A stretch of DNA of 38,596 nt from an uncultured Agathobaculum sp. (lineage in GTDB: Bacteria > Bacillota > Clostridia > Oscillospirales > Butyricicoccaceae). This document shows positions 14,517 to 22,099 of the stretch, one piece after another. A program made the position numbers and the translations under genes. The DNA is taken from NCBI RefSeq assembly GCF_944384765.1, contig NZ_CALWUM010000022.1:1-38596 (forward strand), given 5' to 3'. The notes below the pieces were generated by a model, which made no database searches, was not told the origin of the DNA, and saw only the letters and a program-made list of their open reading frames with translations. Each line of letters opens with the position of its first letter. The stretch's first letter is position 1.

Positions 14517-14783
14517 ATGGAAAACTATGATACTGGGGAACACTTGCTGGATTTTCTGGCACGGGTATCCGGCAATCTATATCTTTCTGATCTGCACTAC
14601 CTGAACGCGGCGGGCGATAAGCAGCTGGAGCGCATCATCCGGGCGATACCGGCGCAGTCCGCTACGCTGGAGGAGTGGAACGAAGTGCTGTGTTATCTGA
14701 CCGGCAGTAAGCCGGAGCAAACTGCGGCGCAGGCGCGGAACCGGCTGCTGCAATGGCTCCGCCAGCAGGAAAACAGGATGTAA
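14517..14783 (+). CDS. unknown 88-aa protein under the invertible promoter
   Basis: A small acidic, probably all-helical soluble protein beginning MENYDTGEHLLDFLARV. It has no signal peptide or membrane segment, a single Cys near residue 63 and a basic, Gln/Arg-rich C-terminus (ARNRLLQWLRQQENRM). I do not recognise a family. The start at 14517 is chosen because GCGGAGGA lies just upstream; the ATG at 14502 overlaps that site. The gene stands alone, followed by a terminator, so it would be the only protein-coding target of the upstream switch. Confidence 0.7.
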   Translation: MENYDTGEHLLDFLARVSGNLYLSDLHYLNAAGDKQLERIIRAIPAQSATLEEWNEVLCYLTGSKPEQTAAQARNRLLQWLRQQENRM

Positions 14784-14815
14784 GTGTGATGCACCGCAGG
14801 CAGTGCGCGAAAGCG

Positions 14816-14867
14816 GCGCCCCGTTTGTCAGGCAGCAGGATGGGCTGCCCGGCGGACGGGGCGCTTT
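14816..14867 (+). terminator. terminator after the 88-aa gene
   Basis: GCGCCCCGT (14816-14824) pairs with ACGGGGCGC (14856-14864), with an inner GGCAGC/GCTGCC stem and a short TTT after it. It lies between the convergent 88-aa and peptidase C26 genes and may serve both. Confidence 0.55.
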
Positions 14868-14891
14868 GCTGTGCCAGCGGAGGGGCGGCGT

Positions 14892-15593
14892 TTACCCCAT
14901 CGCCTGCACAAACCGCGCGAGGATCGCGCGGCTGGCCGCGTCCACGCGCCAGGAAAACTCCGGGTGCCACTGCACCGCCCACAAAAACCGCTGCGACGGC
15001 AGGCAGACCGCCTCGACCAGCCCGTCCGGCGCATAGGCCATGGCGGTCAGGCCGTCCGCCAGCCGGTCGATGGCCTGATGATGGTAGCTGTTAACCGCGA
15101 GTGTGTCTTGTCCCAGCAGGTCGTGCAGCGGTGTGCCCGGCACCAGGCGCACGGTGTGGCTCGGCACATCATAGGGCGGGCGCTGGTGGTGCGTCACGTC
15201 CGAGGGATGCTGGCGCGGCAAATCCTGATAGAGCGTGCCGCCCAGCAGGACGTTGATCAGCTGGATGCCCCGGCAGATGCCGAGCACAGGCTTGTCCTGC
15301 GCAAGTGCGTGCGCCAGCACAGCCTGTTCCATTTCGTCCCGTGCAGGGCAGTCGGCAATCAGCCCGGGCAGCGGGGCCTGGCCGTAGCGCGCGGGCGACA
15401 CATCGTGGCCGCCGGTCAGCAGAAAGCCGCAGCACAGCCCGGCCAGCTGGGCGATCTCGTCCGGGTCGTGGGTCAGCGGCAGCATGACCGGCAGGCCGCC
15501 CGCCTGCCGGATTCCATCCAGATAGCCGGGCAGCATCCACAGGCTGTCCCGTTTTTCATCCCATAACGGCATCACGCCGACAATCGGTTTCAT
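14892..15593 (-). CDS. gamma-glutamyl-gamma-aminobutyrate hydrolase family protein (peptidase C26)
   Basis: This 233-aa class I glutamine-amidotransferase-fold hydrolase is related to PuuD, which cleaves gamma-glutamyl amide bonds. The triad is complete: Cys107 in GICRG, His210 and Glu212 in VQWHPEFSW. LTGGHDVSP near residue 60 is typical of the C26 group. It is cytoplasmic with no signal peptide. The start at 15593 has an AGAAGGTG site. It stands alone, with no other putrescine-degradation gene nearby, so the true substrate is open. Confidence 0.9.
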   Translation of the reverse strand: MKPIVGVMPLWDEKRDSLWMLPGYLDGIRQAGGLPVMLPLTHDPDEIAQLAGLCCGFLLTGGHDVSPARYGQAPLPGLIADCPARDEMEQAVLAHALAQDKPVLGICRGIQLINVLLGGTLYQDLPRQHPSDVTHHQRPPYDVPSHTVRLVPGTPLHDLLGQDTLAVNSYHHQAIDRLADGLTAMAYAPDGLVEAVCLPSQRFLWAVQWHPEFSWRVDAASRAILARFVQAMG

Positions 15594-15621
15594 TTCCGCA
15601 CCTTCTGTTGCAATAGAATAT

Positions 15622-15665
15622 AAAAAAGCAGGCAGAAACGCTCTCAGGCGTCTCTGTCTGCTTTT
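15622..15665 (-). terminator. terminator of iolB
   Basis: Arms at 15624-15641 and 15648-15665 pair with two mismatches around a short loop. A and T runs lie at both ends, giving T residues after the hairpin for leftward transcription from iolB. Confidence 0.75.
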
Positions 15666-15706
15666 CTATGATACGGCATCGCCGCGGCAAAGTCAAGCGA
15701 AAGCGA

Positions 15707-16495
15707 TCATTCTTCCTTCATATCGTGCAGCCACAGGTAGCGCTCGTCCTCATTGCGGGTGGTTTGCAGCCACGGGTCGCCGTCCAGATGGCGGATCATC
15801 CAGCAGGTGTACATCTGGAAGCCCGGCGCCACGGCCTGCGGGTGCAGACAGCCGCCCGGGATGGCGGAAAAGCTGTTGTCCACGCTCTTGAACACCTGAT
15901 CGCCGACAAAGCTCGCGCCAAAGCCCTCCGGCCGATCAAACTTGAAGTAATAGCACTCGGGCTGCGGGTGGCGGTGTGGCAGATAGCCCGACCAGTTGCC
16001 GCGGTCGTTGAGCACCTCGCCCAGCACCATGTTGGAATAGGGCGCGATATCCTTGTCAAAAATCGTGTTCACGCGGCGCTTGGCGACGTTGCCGAACTTG
16101 CCCACGCTGGAATATACCCACGGCGCATCCGCCGGGCGGTAGAGCTTAGCCGGAAAGCTGCCGTCGTTGTGCGTGCACTGTACTAGGATTTCGGATGGCT
16201 GCTCAGCGCGCACAGTCACCTGCGTGCTGCTGCACACATGCAGGGCATAGGGACCTTCGGTGAATACGTCCTTGCGCGATACGGTTTCGGACTGTCCGTC
16301 CCAGCCGAATGTAACCTTGCCGGAGAGCAGCAGCACGGCGGTCTCCTCGCCCGTGCGGCAGAAGGTGCGCTCCTGCCCGCTCTCCATGCGGTAAACGCGC
16401 ACATCCATCAGCATGGCGCGGTATTCATTGTCATATGTGCAAAGGATCTCCTCGCCGTTCTGGTCGAAAGTCGGATAGCCAAATACTTTTTCCAT
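15707..16495 (-). CDS. iolB: 5-deoxy-glucuronate isomerase (IolB family)
   Basis: This 262-aa bicupin protein of the IolB/KduI type in inositol catabolism isomerises 5-deoxy-D-glucuronate to 5-dehydro-2-deoxygluconate. The second cupin holds the metal-binding set, NWSGYLPHRHPQPECYYFKF around residue 170, and a later His in GGCLHPQAVAPG. The length is normal. The start at 16495 has a GGAGGT site. No other iol gene is in the window. It has its own terminator and stands alone, so it may act on another uronate-like sugar or cooperate with iol genes elsewhere. Confidence 0.85.
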   Translation of the reverse strand: MEKVFGYPTFDQNGEEILCTYDNEYRAMLMDVRVYRMESGQERTFCRTGEETAVLLLSGKVTFGWDGQSETVSRKDVFTEGPYALHVCSSTQVTVRAEQPSEILVQCTHNDGSFPAKLYRPADAPWVYSSVGKFGNVAKRRVNTIFDKDIAPYSNMVLGEVLNDRGNWSGYLPHRHPQPECYYFKFDRPEGFGASFVGDQVFKSVDNSFSAIPGGCLHPQAVAPGFQMYTCWMIRHLDGDPWLQTTRNEDERYLWLHDMKEE

Positions 16496-16598
16496 GATGA
16501 TACCTCCAAATCAGGATGCATGGAAACCCGCCGCAGCGGGTATCCGTTCTTCTCTATTGTAGCACGCAGGCGGGCAAACGCAAGAGGGCGGGACGGCA

Positions 16599-16641
16599 AA
16601 AAGGGCCCCGGGTCCGTGCGCGGCGCACAGGCTCCGGGGCC
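16599..16641 (-). terminator. terminator of the two reductase genes
   Basis: GGCCCCGG (16604-16611) pairs with CCGGGGCC (16634-16641), with an inner GTGCGC/GCGCAC stem. On the minus strand five T follow. Confidence 0.75.
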
Positions 16642-16651
16642 GGATTTGTGT

Positions 16652-17203
16652 TCAGGCGATCGAGCTGCCGAGCGCGCGGGCCTGGTCGAGCGCAGGCTTG
16701 CCGGCGATGTCGCCCACCGCACAGTTGCCGCCTGCGAGCACATGGCCGAGGTTTTCCCATTGCAGATGTTCCATCAGATGGTCGAAATAGAGCAGCACGT
16801 CATCAAATCCGTGCCCCTCCGCGGCCATCAGCAGCGCGCCCGTGCGGCCGTGGCCGCGCAGCAGGTTGCCGTCGCCCTCCTCGAGCGCAAACAGGCGGTC
16901 GACCGTTGTACGCAGCTGGCCGCTCAGGTTCCAGTAATACAGCGGCGAGGCGAGCACGACTACATCGCTCTCGCGCACCGCGGGGTAAATGCGGTTCATA
17001 TCGTCCTGCTGCACGCAGGGACAGTCCCGGCTGCTGTGTCCGCCAAAGCAGCCCCGGCAGCCGTGGATCTCCATGCTGCCGAGTGCAAACACAGTCACCG
17101 CGTGGCCCGCCTGCTCTGCGCCTTCGGCAAAAGCCTGGACCAGCGCGGCCGTATTGCCGTTGGGCCGCGGGCTGCCGTTCAAAACCACGATTTTCTTGCC
17201 CAT
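16652..17203 (-). CDS. flavodoxin-fold NAD(P)H-dependent reductase
   Basis: This 183-aa FMN-binding reductase has the phosphate-binding loop LNGSPRPNGNT (residues 8-18), a Cys cluster CRGCFGGHSSRDCPCVQQDD near residue 50, and SPLYYWNLSGQLRTTVDR near residue 87, which shapes the flavin site. The cysteine-rich stretch is common in iron-sulfur-flavoprotein-like relatives but lacks the full 4Fe-4S spacing. The frame is open further upstream. The start at 17203 is used because of the AGGAGGT site before it. It follows a paralogous gene by 17 bp. Confidence 0.85.
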   Translation of the reverse strand: MGKKIVVLNGSPRPNGNTAALVQAFAEGAEQAGHAVTVFALGSMEIHGCRGCFGGHSSRDCPCVQQDDMNRIYPAVRESDVVVLASPLYYWNLSGQLRTTVDRLFALEEGDGNLLRGHGRTGALLMAAEGHGFDDVLLYFDHLMEHLQWENLGHVLAGGNCAVGDIAGKPALDQARALGSSIA

Positions 17204-17220
17204 GATCTGCACCTCCTGCC

Positions 17221-17766
17221 TCAGAATTTGTCCGCAAGCGCGGCGGCCTGCGCGCAGCCGTCCGTGCCGTTGATCTCGCCTGCCTTGAGCACGCCGGGCA
17301 CGAGCACTTCGCCGACCATCTTCCACTGAAGCAGCGCCGCCGTGCGCTCGAGCGGAATACGCACGCCGTCGAGCACGGTCATGTCCTGCTCCTCACAGCA
17401 GGCGATGAGCGCGCATTCCTTGCCCGCATAGTCCTTGCCGCCCACAACCAGCGCATACAGGCGGTCGATCACGCCCTTGATCTGCGCGGGAATAGAATAC
17501 CAGTATACCGGCATGGTGAACACCACCGCGTCCGCCTCGAGCACGGCCGGGGCGATGGTGTTGAAATCATCGTCAAACGAGCAGGCCTTGCCGGTTTTAT
17601 AGCAGGTCTCGCATGCATGGCAGCCGCCGATCTGCATCATGGCCGCGTCAAAGCGCGTGACCGAGTGGCCCTTTTGCTGTGCCGCCCGGATGAACGCATC
17701 GGTCATGGCAAAGCTGTTGCCGTTTTTGCGCGGGCTGCCGGTGATTACTACAATTTTCTTGCTCAT
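17221..17766 (-). CDS. flavodoxin-fold NAD(P)H-dependent reductase (paralogue)
   Basis: This 181-aa protein is similar to its downstream neighbour: ITGSPRKNGNS (residues 8-18), CHACETCYKTGKACSFDDDF near residue 49, and MPVYWYSIPAQIKGVIDR near residue 86. It probably uses FMN and NAD(P)H to reduce quinones, nitro compounds or azo compounds. The start at 17766 has AGGAGG 7-8 bases upstream; longer starts add an unrelated tail. It is divergent from an HxlR regulator, the usual arrangement for electrophile-inducible reductases. Confidence 0.87.
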   Translation of the reverse strand: MSKKIVVITGSPRKNGNSFAMTDAFIRAAQQKGHSVTRFDAAMMQIGGCHACETCYKTGKACSFDDDFNTIAPAVLEADAVVFTMPVYWYSIPAQIKGVIDRLYALVVGGKDYAGKECALIACCEEQDMTVLDGVRIPLERTAALLQWKMVGEVLVPGVLKAGEINGTDGCAQAAALADKF

Positions 17767-17845
17767 AACAGTTTCCTCCTGTCGCACGGGATTGACGGAT
17801 CCCCTTTCTGACAGTATAATCATAACAAGCACAGGCATAAAATCA

Positions 17846-17870
17846 AGTACGCACATTCACGTGCAGTACT
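17846..17870. promoter_or_regulatory. candidate HxlR operator between reductase and regulator genes
   Basis: AGTACGCAC (17846-17854) and GTGCAGTACT (17861-17870) form a dyad with one extra base in the right arm. It lies in the only shared intergenic region, upstream of TATACT (about 17883), the likely -10 of the regulator. HxlR proteins bind such AGTAC-type dyads as dimers. Confidence 0.5.
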
Positions 17871-17909
17871 TACACTAATAACATATACTTACCAAAAGGA
17901 GAGCGTATC

Positions 17910-18242
17910 ATGGACAAGCGGTGTATTGCGGGCGAGAGCCTGAGCACGACCGGCTTCAGTTACACGCTGTCGCTGATTAGCGGGAAATACAAGATGACCA
18001 TTCTGTATACGCTGATGGAGTTCGGCGTGGTTCGTTTCAACGAGATGAAAAAGTACATCGGCGGGATTTCCTACAAGACGCTCAGCACCAACCTCAAGGA
18101 GCTCGAGGCGGATCAGCTTGTGCACCGGGAGGAATACCCACAGATCCCGCCCAAGGTGGAATACAGTCTGACCGCGCGCGGCCGCTCGCTCATTCCGATC
18201 CTGGACTCCATGTGTGAATGGGGCGACCGCAACCGTCTGTGA
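17910..18242 (+). CDS. HxlR-family transcriptional regulator
   Basis: This 110-aa winged-helix protein has the HxlR pattern: SLISGKYKMTILYTLMEFGVVRFNEMKKYI, then ISYKTLSTNLKELEADQLVHREEY and VEYSLTARG. Two Cys are present, Cys5 near the N-terminus and one in DSMCEWGD; relatives such as HypR sense oxidants through an N-terminal Cys. The start at 17910 follows AAAAGGAGA. It is divergent from the reductase pair and probably controls it and itself. The PNPOx-like gene follows by 37 bp on the same strand. Confidence 0.9.
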   Translation: MDKRCIAGESLSTTGFSYTLSLISGKYKMTILYTLMEFGVVRFNEMKKYIGGISYKTLSTNLKELEADQLVHREEYPQIPPKVEYSLTARGRSLIPILDSMCEWGDRNRL

Positions 18243-18279
18243 GGCGAAACTGTGATTTGTGAAAGGGGAAACGGCAAAG

Positions 18280-18780
18280 ATGTTTCGGGAAATGCGAAGA
18301 AAAAAGCAGGCGCTGCCGCGGCAGGCATGCGATCAGGTGCTGCAACGCGGGACGGCGGGCGTGCTCGCCCTGCTGGGGGACGGCGGCTATCCCTATGCCG
18401 TGCCGCTCAGCTATGTGTATGATGGGGAAAAGCTGTATTTCCACTGCGCCAAGGCCGGCCATAAGCTGGACGCCATCCGCGCAGAGCCCAAAGCGTCCTT
18501 TTGCGTGATCGATCAGGACCAGATCGTGCCCGCGGAATACACCACCTATTTCCGCAGCGTGATCGCCTTTGGCACGGTGCGCATCCTGGAGGACGAGCAG
18601 GCAAAGCGCGCGGCAATCGAAAAGCTCGCGGTCAAATATGCGCCCGCGGACAGCGCGGCAAACCGCGCCCGTGCGATCGAGCGCGAATGGGCGCCGCTTT
18701 GTATGCTGGAAATGACCATCGACCACCTGTCCGGCAAGCAGGCAATCGAGCTGATGCGGGGCGAGACCGAGGAACCATAA
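18280..18780 (+). CDS. pyridoxamine 5'-phosphate oxidase-like FMN-binding protein
   Basis: This 166-aa split-barrel protein of the NimA/PNPOx-like type starts MFREMRRKKQ, the usual start of this group. GTAGVLALLGDGGYPYAVPLSY and KLYFHCAKAGHKLDAI form the flavin-binding barrel, and FRSVIAFGTVRILED completes it. The ATG at 18280 is preferred over GTG 18259 because of that conserved start. It is co-directional with hxlR and may be co-transcribed, which would add a third flavoprotein to the HxlR regulon. Confidence 0.85.
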   Translation: MFREMRRKKQALPRQACDQVLQRGTAGVLALLGDGGYPYAVPLSYVYDGEKLYFHCAKAGHKLDAIRAEPKASFCVIDQDQIVPAEYTTYFRSVIAFGTVRILEDEQAKRAAIEKLAVKYAPADSAANRARAIEREWAPLCMLEMTIDHLSGKQAIELMRGETEEP

Positions 18781-18790
18781 CCCGGGAAAC

Positions 18791-18830
18791 AAAAAAGCTG
18801 TGCAGTCCACAGAGCTGCACAGCTTTTTTT
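18791..18830. terminator. bidirectional terminator between convergent genes
   Basis: AAAAAAGCTGTGCAG (18791-18805) pairs perfectly with the stretch ending in seven T (18815-18830). It serves the PNPOx-like gene on the plus strand and the ECF S gene on the minus strand. Confidence 0.88.
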
Positions 18831-18835
18831 CTGTC

Positions 18836-19423
18836 TCAGCGGGCGCCGGGATCGACGCGGCGCGCGAACGAGGTTGATTGAAACGCCCGGCGCAGGGCGG
18901 GTGTGAGCAACATGGCCACCACCACACCGACCACGGCATTGATCAGGCTGGAGATAATGCTTGCCGCGCTGCCGATCACCGCGGGCACAAATGCCGAGCC
19001 GACCAGCATCATGCCGACGATCTTTTCGCCGATGTACAGGGCGGAATAGGTGAACGCGCCGGTGATGCACGCGGCGAGGTTGCGCCCGGTGCGGCGGCCG
19101 GCCGCACCGTGCCAGTGCGCGATCAGGCCGCACAGACCGGCCATAATAAAGTAGCGGATAAAGGTGATGTAGGCGGTCGGCGCATATTCCGGGTCAGTCA
19201 GGTCGAACAGCGCGCAGCCGAAGCCCGCCGCCAGGCCGCCGCGCCAGCCGCCCAGCAGCGTGCCGCACAGCAGGCAGATACCGTTGCCCAGCTTGACCAT
19301 AGTCGAGCCGCCCGGGGTCGGGATTTTGATTTTGAAGAAAAAGGTCGCGATGAATACAAAGGCCGCCATCAGGCCGATCGCGACAATATCATATAAGCTG
19401 ATGCGCTTTTTTCCGTTTTCCAT
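18836..19423 (-). CDS. ECF transporter substrate-binding (S) component
   Basis: This 195-aa membrane protein has about six hydrophobic segments. The first helix, IVAIGLMAAFVFIATFFF, is followed by a conserved loop, PTPGGSTMVKLGNGICLL, and GLAAGFGCALFDL. The small-residue-rich first helix fits docking on a shared ECF energising module (EcfT-EcfA). No T or A component is encoded next to it, so it is a group II type. The substrate cannot be told, and I recognise no riboswitch upstream. The GGGGG-containing site precedes the start at 19423. Confidence 0.8.
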   Translation of the reverse strand: MENGKKRISLYDIVAIGLMAAFVFIATFFFKIKIPTPGGSTMVKLGNGICLLCGTLLGGWRGGLAAGFGCALFDLTDPEYAPTAYITFIRYFIMAGLCGLIAHWHGAAGRRTGRNLAACITGAFTYSALYIGEKIVGMMLVGSAFVPAVIGSAASIISSLINAVVGVVVAMLLTPALRRAFQSTSFARRVDPGAR

Positions 19424-19485
19424 GGTGGATGTCCCCCTGTCTGTATTGGTTCTGGCAATCAGGATACTGCTTTCTTGACCTTTTT

Positions 19486-19514
19486 AAAATATCCAATTGA
19501 TGAAATTTTTACAA
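19486..19514 (-). promoter_or_regulatory. sigma-A promoter of the ECF S gene
   Basis: On the minus strand TTGTAA (19514-19509), a 17-bp spacer and TATTTT (19491-19486). It gives a leader of about 55 nt. Confidence 0.5.
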
Positions 19515-19528
19515 TGCCAGAAATCCGG

Positions 19529-19558
19529 GGATAAAATTCCCCATTCCCGCGCAAAATA
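19529..19558 (+). promoter_or_regulatory. possible sigma-G promoter of spoVAC
   Basis: GGATA (19529-19533), an 18-bp spacer and CAAAATA (19552-19558) resemble the forespore sigma-G pattern (GHATR, 18 bp, CATNHTA) with one mismatch in each half. spoVA operons are known sigma-G targets. Confidence 0.35.
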
Positions 19559-19603
19559 GCCGCAGGAATGGGAGCACACTCCCGGAGAGGGGAAAAGCAC
19601 GCA

Positions 19604-20056
19604 ATGAAGCTGGATAAGCAAGCATACAGCGCGCTGCTCGCGCGCAAAAGCCCGCCTTCGCCGCTGTGGAAAGACTGCCTGAAGGCGTTTCTGTTCGGCG
19701 GGGCGATCTGCACGGTGGGCGAGGGCGTGAGCAACTTCTGGCAGGGCCGCGGGCTGGAGACCGCGGACGCCGCCGCGGCGACCTCGATCACCATGGTGTT
19801 CCTCGGCGCGCTGCTGACCTGCCTGCATCTGTATGAAAAGCTCGCCAAACACGCGGGCGCGGGCACGATCGTGCCGATCACCGGGTTTGCCAACTCGATC
19901 GTTTCGCCCGCGATGGAGTTCAAGAGCGAGGGGCTGGTGCTCGGCATGGCGGCCAAGATGTTCGTGATCGCCGGGCCGGTGCTGGTGTATGGCATTGCGG
20001 CCAGCGTGGTATATGGGCTGATTTTGTTCGCACTGGGAGGGGGCGGCGCGCCATGA
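19604..20056 (+). CDS. spoVAC: stage V sporulation protein AC
   Basis: This 150-aa inner-membrane protein of the forespore is part of the SpoVA channel that moves dipicolinic acid into the spore and out at germination. It contains several hydrophobic segments and family stretches: KDCLKAFLFGGAICTVGEG near residue 22, and GTIVPITGFANSIVSPAMEFKSEG near residue 85. The start at 19604 follows GGAGAGGGG. The stop overlaps the spoVAD start by 4 nt (ATGA), so translation is coupled. Confidence 0.94.
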   Translation: MKLDKQAYSALLARKSPPSPLWKDCLKAFLFGGAICTVGEGVSNFWQGRGLETADAAAATSITMVFLGALLTCLHLYEKLAKHAGAGTIVPITGFANSIVSPAMEFKSEGLVLGMAAKMFVIAGPVLVYGIAASVVYGLILFALGGGGAP

Positions 20057-21087
20057 CCGAACGCATCGGGCAGCGCACGCTGCGCTTTGACCAAGCGCCA
20101 CGCATCTTGTCCCACGCGGCTGCGGTGGGCAAAAAGGAGGGCGCGGGGCCGCTGGGCGCGCGGTTTGACTTTGTTGCGCCGGACGACCGCATGGGGCAGA
20201 AGTCCTGGGAACTGGCCGAAAGCGAGCTGCAAAAGACCGCCATCCGCACTGCTCTGCAAAAGGGCGGTCTCAGCCGGGACGACCTCGACCTTGTGCTCGC
20301 AGGCGACCTGCTCAACCAGTGCACGGGTTCGTTTCTCGCGTCCATGCAGTCGGATGTACCCTATCTCGGGCAGTACGGTGCGTGCTCGACCATGGCGCAG
20401 GGACTGGCGCTCGGCGCCTGCCTGCTCGCAGGCGGGGCCGCGCGGCGGCTGCTCGCGGCCGCGTCCTCGCATTTTTGCTCGGCCGAGCGGCAGTACCGCT
20501 TTCCGCTCGCCTACGGCGGCCAGCGCACCCCAACCGCTCAGTGGACCGCCACCGCGGCGGGCGCGGCGGTGCTGGCCGCAGGTCAGCCCGGGCAGGGGGC
20601 GGCGGACGGCGATCTCATCATCACGCACGCGCTGTTCGGCAAGATGGTCGAGATGGGTGTGACCGATGCGAACAACATGGGCGCAGCCATGGCTCCTGCG
20701 GCCTATGACACGCTGTCCACCCTGCTCGCCGACCTGGGCGCGCAGCCGCGCGACTTTGACTGCATCGTGACCGGCGACCTGGGCCATGTGGGTGCGGACA
20801 TCCTGCTCACCCTGCTGCGTGAGGACGGGATCGACCTCTCGCCCGTGTACAGTGACTGCGGCAGTCTGCTGTTCGGCGAAAAGCAGGACGCGCACGCGGG
20901 CGGGTCGGGCTGCGGCTGCTCGGCGGCTGTGCTGTGCGGCCCGCTGCTGCGCGATATGCACGCGGGCAAGATCCGACGGCTGGTGTTTGCAGGCACGGGC
21001 GCGATGATGAGCCCGACTTCGGTGCAGCAGGGGCAGCCGATCGCGGGCATCTGCCACGCGGTCGTGATCGAAAGGAGCGGCGCATGA
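20053..21087 (+). CDS. spoVAD: stage V sporulation protein AD
   Basis: This 344-aa thiolase-like-fold component of the SpoVA complex binds dipicolinic acid. Recognisable stretches are FDFVAPDDRMGQKSWELAE near residue 40, GACSTMAQGLALGACLLAGG near residue 109, LAYGGQRTPTAQWTATAAGA near residue 153 and TGDLGHVGADIL. The length is usual. It overlaps spoVAC at the start and spoVAE at the end by 4 nt each. Confidence 0.95.
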   Translation: MTERIGQRTLRFDQAPRILSHAAAVGKKEGAGPLGARFDFVAPDDRMGQKSWELAESELQKTAIRTALQKGGLSRDDLDLVLAGDLLNQCTGSFLASMQSDVPYLGQYGACSTMAQGLALGACLLAGGAARRLLAAASSHFCSAERQYRFPLAYGGQRTPTAQWTATAAGAAVLAAGQPGQGAADGDLIITHALFGKMVEMGVTDANNMGAAMAPAAYDTLSTLLADLGAQPRDFDCIVTGDLGHVGADILLTLLREDGIDLSPVYSDCGSLLFGEKQDAHAGGSGCGCSAAVLCGPLLRDMHAGKIRRLVFAGTGAMMSPTSVQQGQPIAGICHAVVIERSGA

Positions 21088-21449
21088 ACTGGATGGAATA
21101 CGTCAATGCCTTCTGGGTGGGCGGCGCGATCTGCGCAGTCTGCCAGGTGTTTATCGACCGCACCCGCCTGACCCCGGCGCGCATCCTGGTCAGCCTGGTG
21201 GTGATCGGGGTGTTTTTGCAGGCCATCGGCGTGTATCAGCCGGTGGTGGACTATGCGGGCGCGGGTGCGACCGTGCCGCTGCTCGGGTTCGGCTATTCGC
21301 TGGCCAAGGGCGTGGCGCAGGCGGTCGCGGAGCAGGGCCTGCTGGGCGTGTTCACCGGCGGGGTGACCGGTGCCGCGGGCGGTATCGCCGCGGCGATCGT
21401 GTTCGGCTGCCTGTTTGCGCTGCTGGCGCGGCCGCAGTCCAAAAGCTGA
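21084..21449 (+). CDS. spoVAE: stage V sporulation protein AE
   Basis: This 121-aa membrane protein is the third member of the minimal clostridial SpoVA set. It begins MNWMEYVNAFWVGGAICAV and contains GAGATVPLLGFGYSLAKGV, a stretch echoing the GAGTIVPITGF stretch of SpoVAC. The frame is open upstream into spoVAD. The start at 21084 is chosen from AAAGGAGCGG just before it and the 4-nt overlap with the spoVAD stop. Confidence 0.94.
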   Translation: MNWMEYVNAFWVGGAICAVCQVFIDRTRLTPARILVSLVVIGVFLQAIGVYQPVVDYAGAGATVPLLGFGYSLAKGVAQAVAEQGLLGVFTGGVTGAAGGIAAAIVFGCLFALLARPQSKS

Positions 21450-21475
21450 AAAAAGGGCGCCGAAGCGCCCTTTTT
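21450..21475. terminator. bidirectional terminator after spoVAE
   Basis: AAAAAGGGCGC (21450-21460), a cgaa tetraloop and GCGCCCTTTTT (21465-21475). It ends the spoVA operon and, from the other side, ruvX. Confidence 0.88.
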
Positions 21476-21496
21476 GCCATGTTTTGCCCCGCCGTG

Positions 21497-21916
21497 TCAC
21501 GGATTGCGGCGTTTGAAGTCCAGATACCCCTGTAAAATCAGCGTCGCCGCGACCGCGTCCACATTTTGGCGGTGCTTTTTCTCCTTTTTGCCGCTGCGGT
21601 GCAGGATCTCGTGCGCTGCGACCGTGGTGCGCCGCTCGTCCCACAGCACAACCGGCACCCCGGTGCGCGCCTCAAGCGTGTGGGCGAGCGCCTCGCATTT
21701 CTGCGCGCGCGGGCCGCACGAGCCGTCCATGTTTTTCGGCCAGCCGAGCACGATCTCCTCGATGCGGTTTTCTGCAATAAATGCCACAAGCTTTTCGACC
21801 AGTTTGTCGGTGTTCCACTCGTGTATCACGCTCGGCGAGCCGGCCAGAAAGCCGGATGGGTCGGACACCGAAAGCCCGGTGCGCGCGTCGCCGTAATCAA
21901 TACCCAAAATACGCAT
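21497..21916 (-). CDS. ruvX: Holliday junction resolvase-like / rRNA processing nuclease YqgF
   Basis: This 139-aa RNase H-fold protein has MRILGIDYGDARTGLSVSD at the N-terminus, with the first catalytic Asp. VLGWPKNMDGSCGPRA follows near residue 57, then DERRTTVAAHEIL near residue 94 and NVDAVAATLILQGYL near the C-terminus with the last Asp. The length matches RuvX/YqgF, which is implicated in 16S rRNA 5' maturation and recombination. It is a single gene, convergent with spoVAE. Confidence 0.95.
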   Translation of the reverse strand: MRILGIDYGDARTGLSVSDPSGFLAGSPSVIHEWNTDKLVEKLVAFIAENRIEEIVLGWPKNMDGSCGPRAQKCEALAHTLEARTGVPVVLWDERRTTVAAHEILHRSGKKEKKHRQNVDAVAATLILQGYLDFKRRNP

Positions 21917-21997
21917 ATCCTTACTCCTATATCTTGTGGATTATGCTCAGTATACCATAAAAACAGAAAAAAATCAGCACTTTTGCGCAAAAAATCC

Positions 21998-22026
21998 TTG
22001 ACCGCCCACAGACGAGGTGCTATACT
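21998..22026 (+). promoter_or_regulatory. sigma-A promoter of the rpmG-secE-nusG-rplK-rplA operon
   Basis: TTGACC (21998-22003), exactly 17 bp, and TATACT (22021-22026). The start would be near 22033, about 145 nt before rpmG. Confidence 0.85.
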
Positions 22027-22027
22027 A

Positions 22028-22052
22028 AAAGAACCTATGCAGGTTCTTTTTT
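22028..22052. terminator. hairpin with T run overlapping the operon's start point
   Basis: AAAGAACC (22028-22035) pairs with GGTTCTTT (22042-22049) and more T follow. The predicted start falls inside the left arm. Transcripts made from the promoter would not contain the whole stem, so it probably stops readthrough from outside rather than attenuating the operon. Confidence 0.6.
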
Positions 22053-22099
22053 TGCGCCCATTTTTTGTGTGTCACGGAAAATGGGCCGGAACACTGTCA

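Noticed and set aside
19424..19603. A riboswitch controlling the ECF S component
   Set aside because: The leader from the predicted promoter is about 55 nt long and shows no known aptamer motif such as the THI box or cobalamin box.
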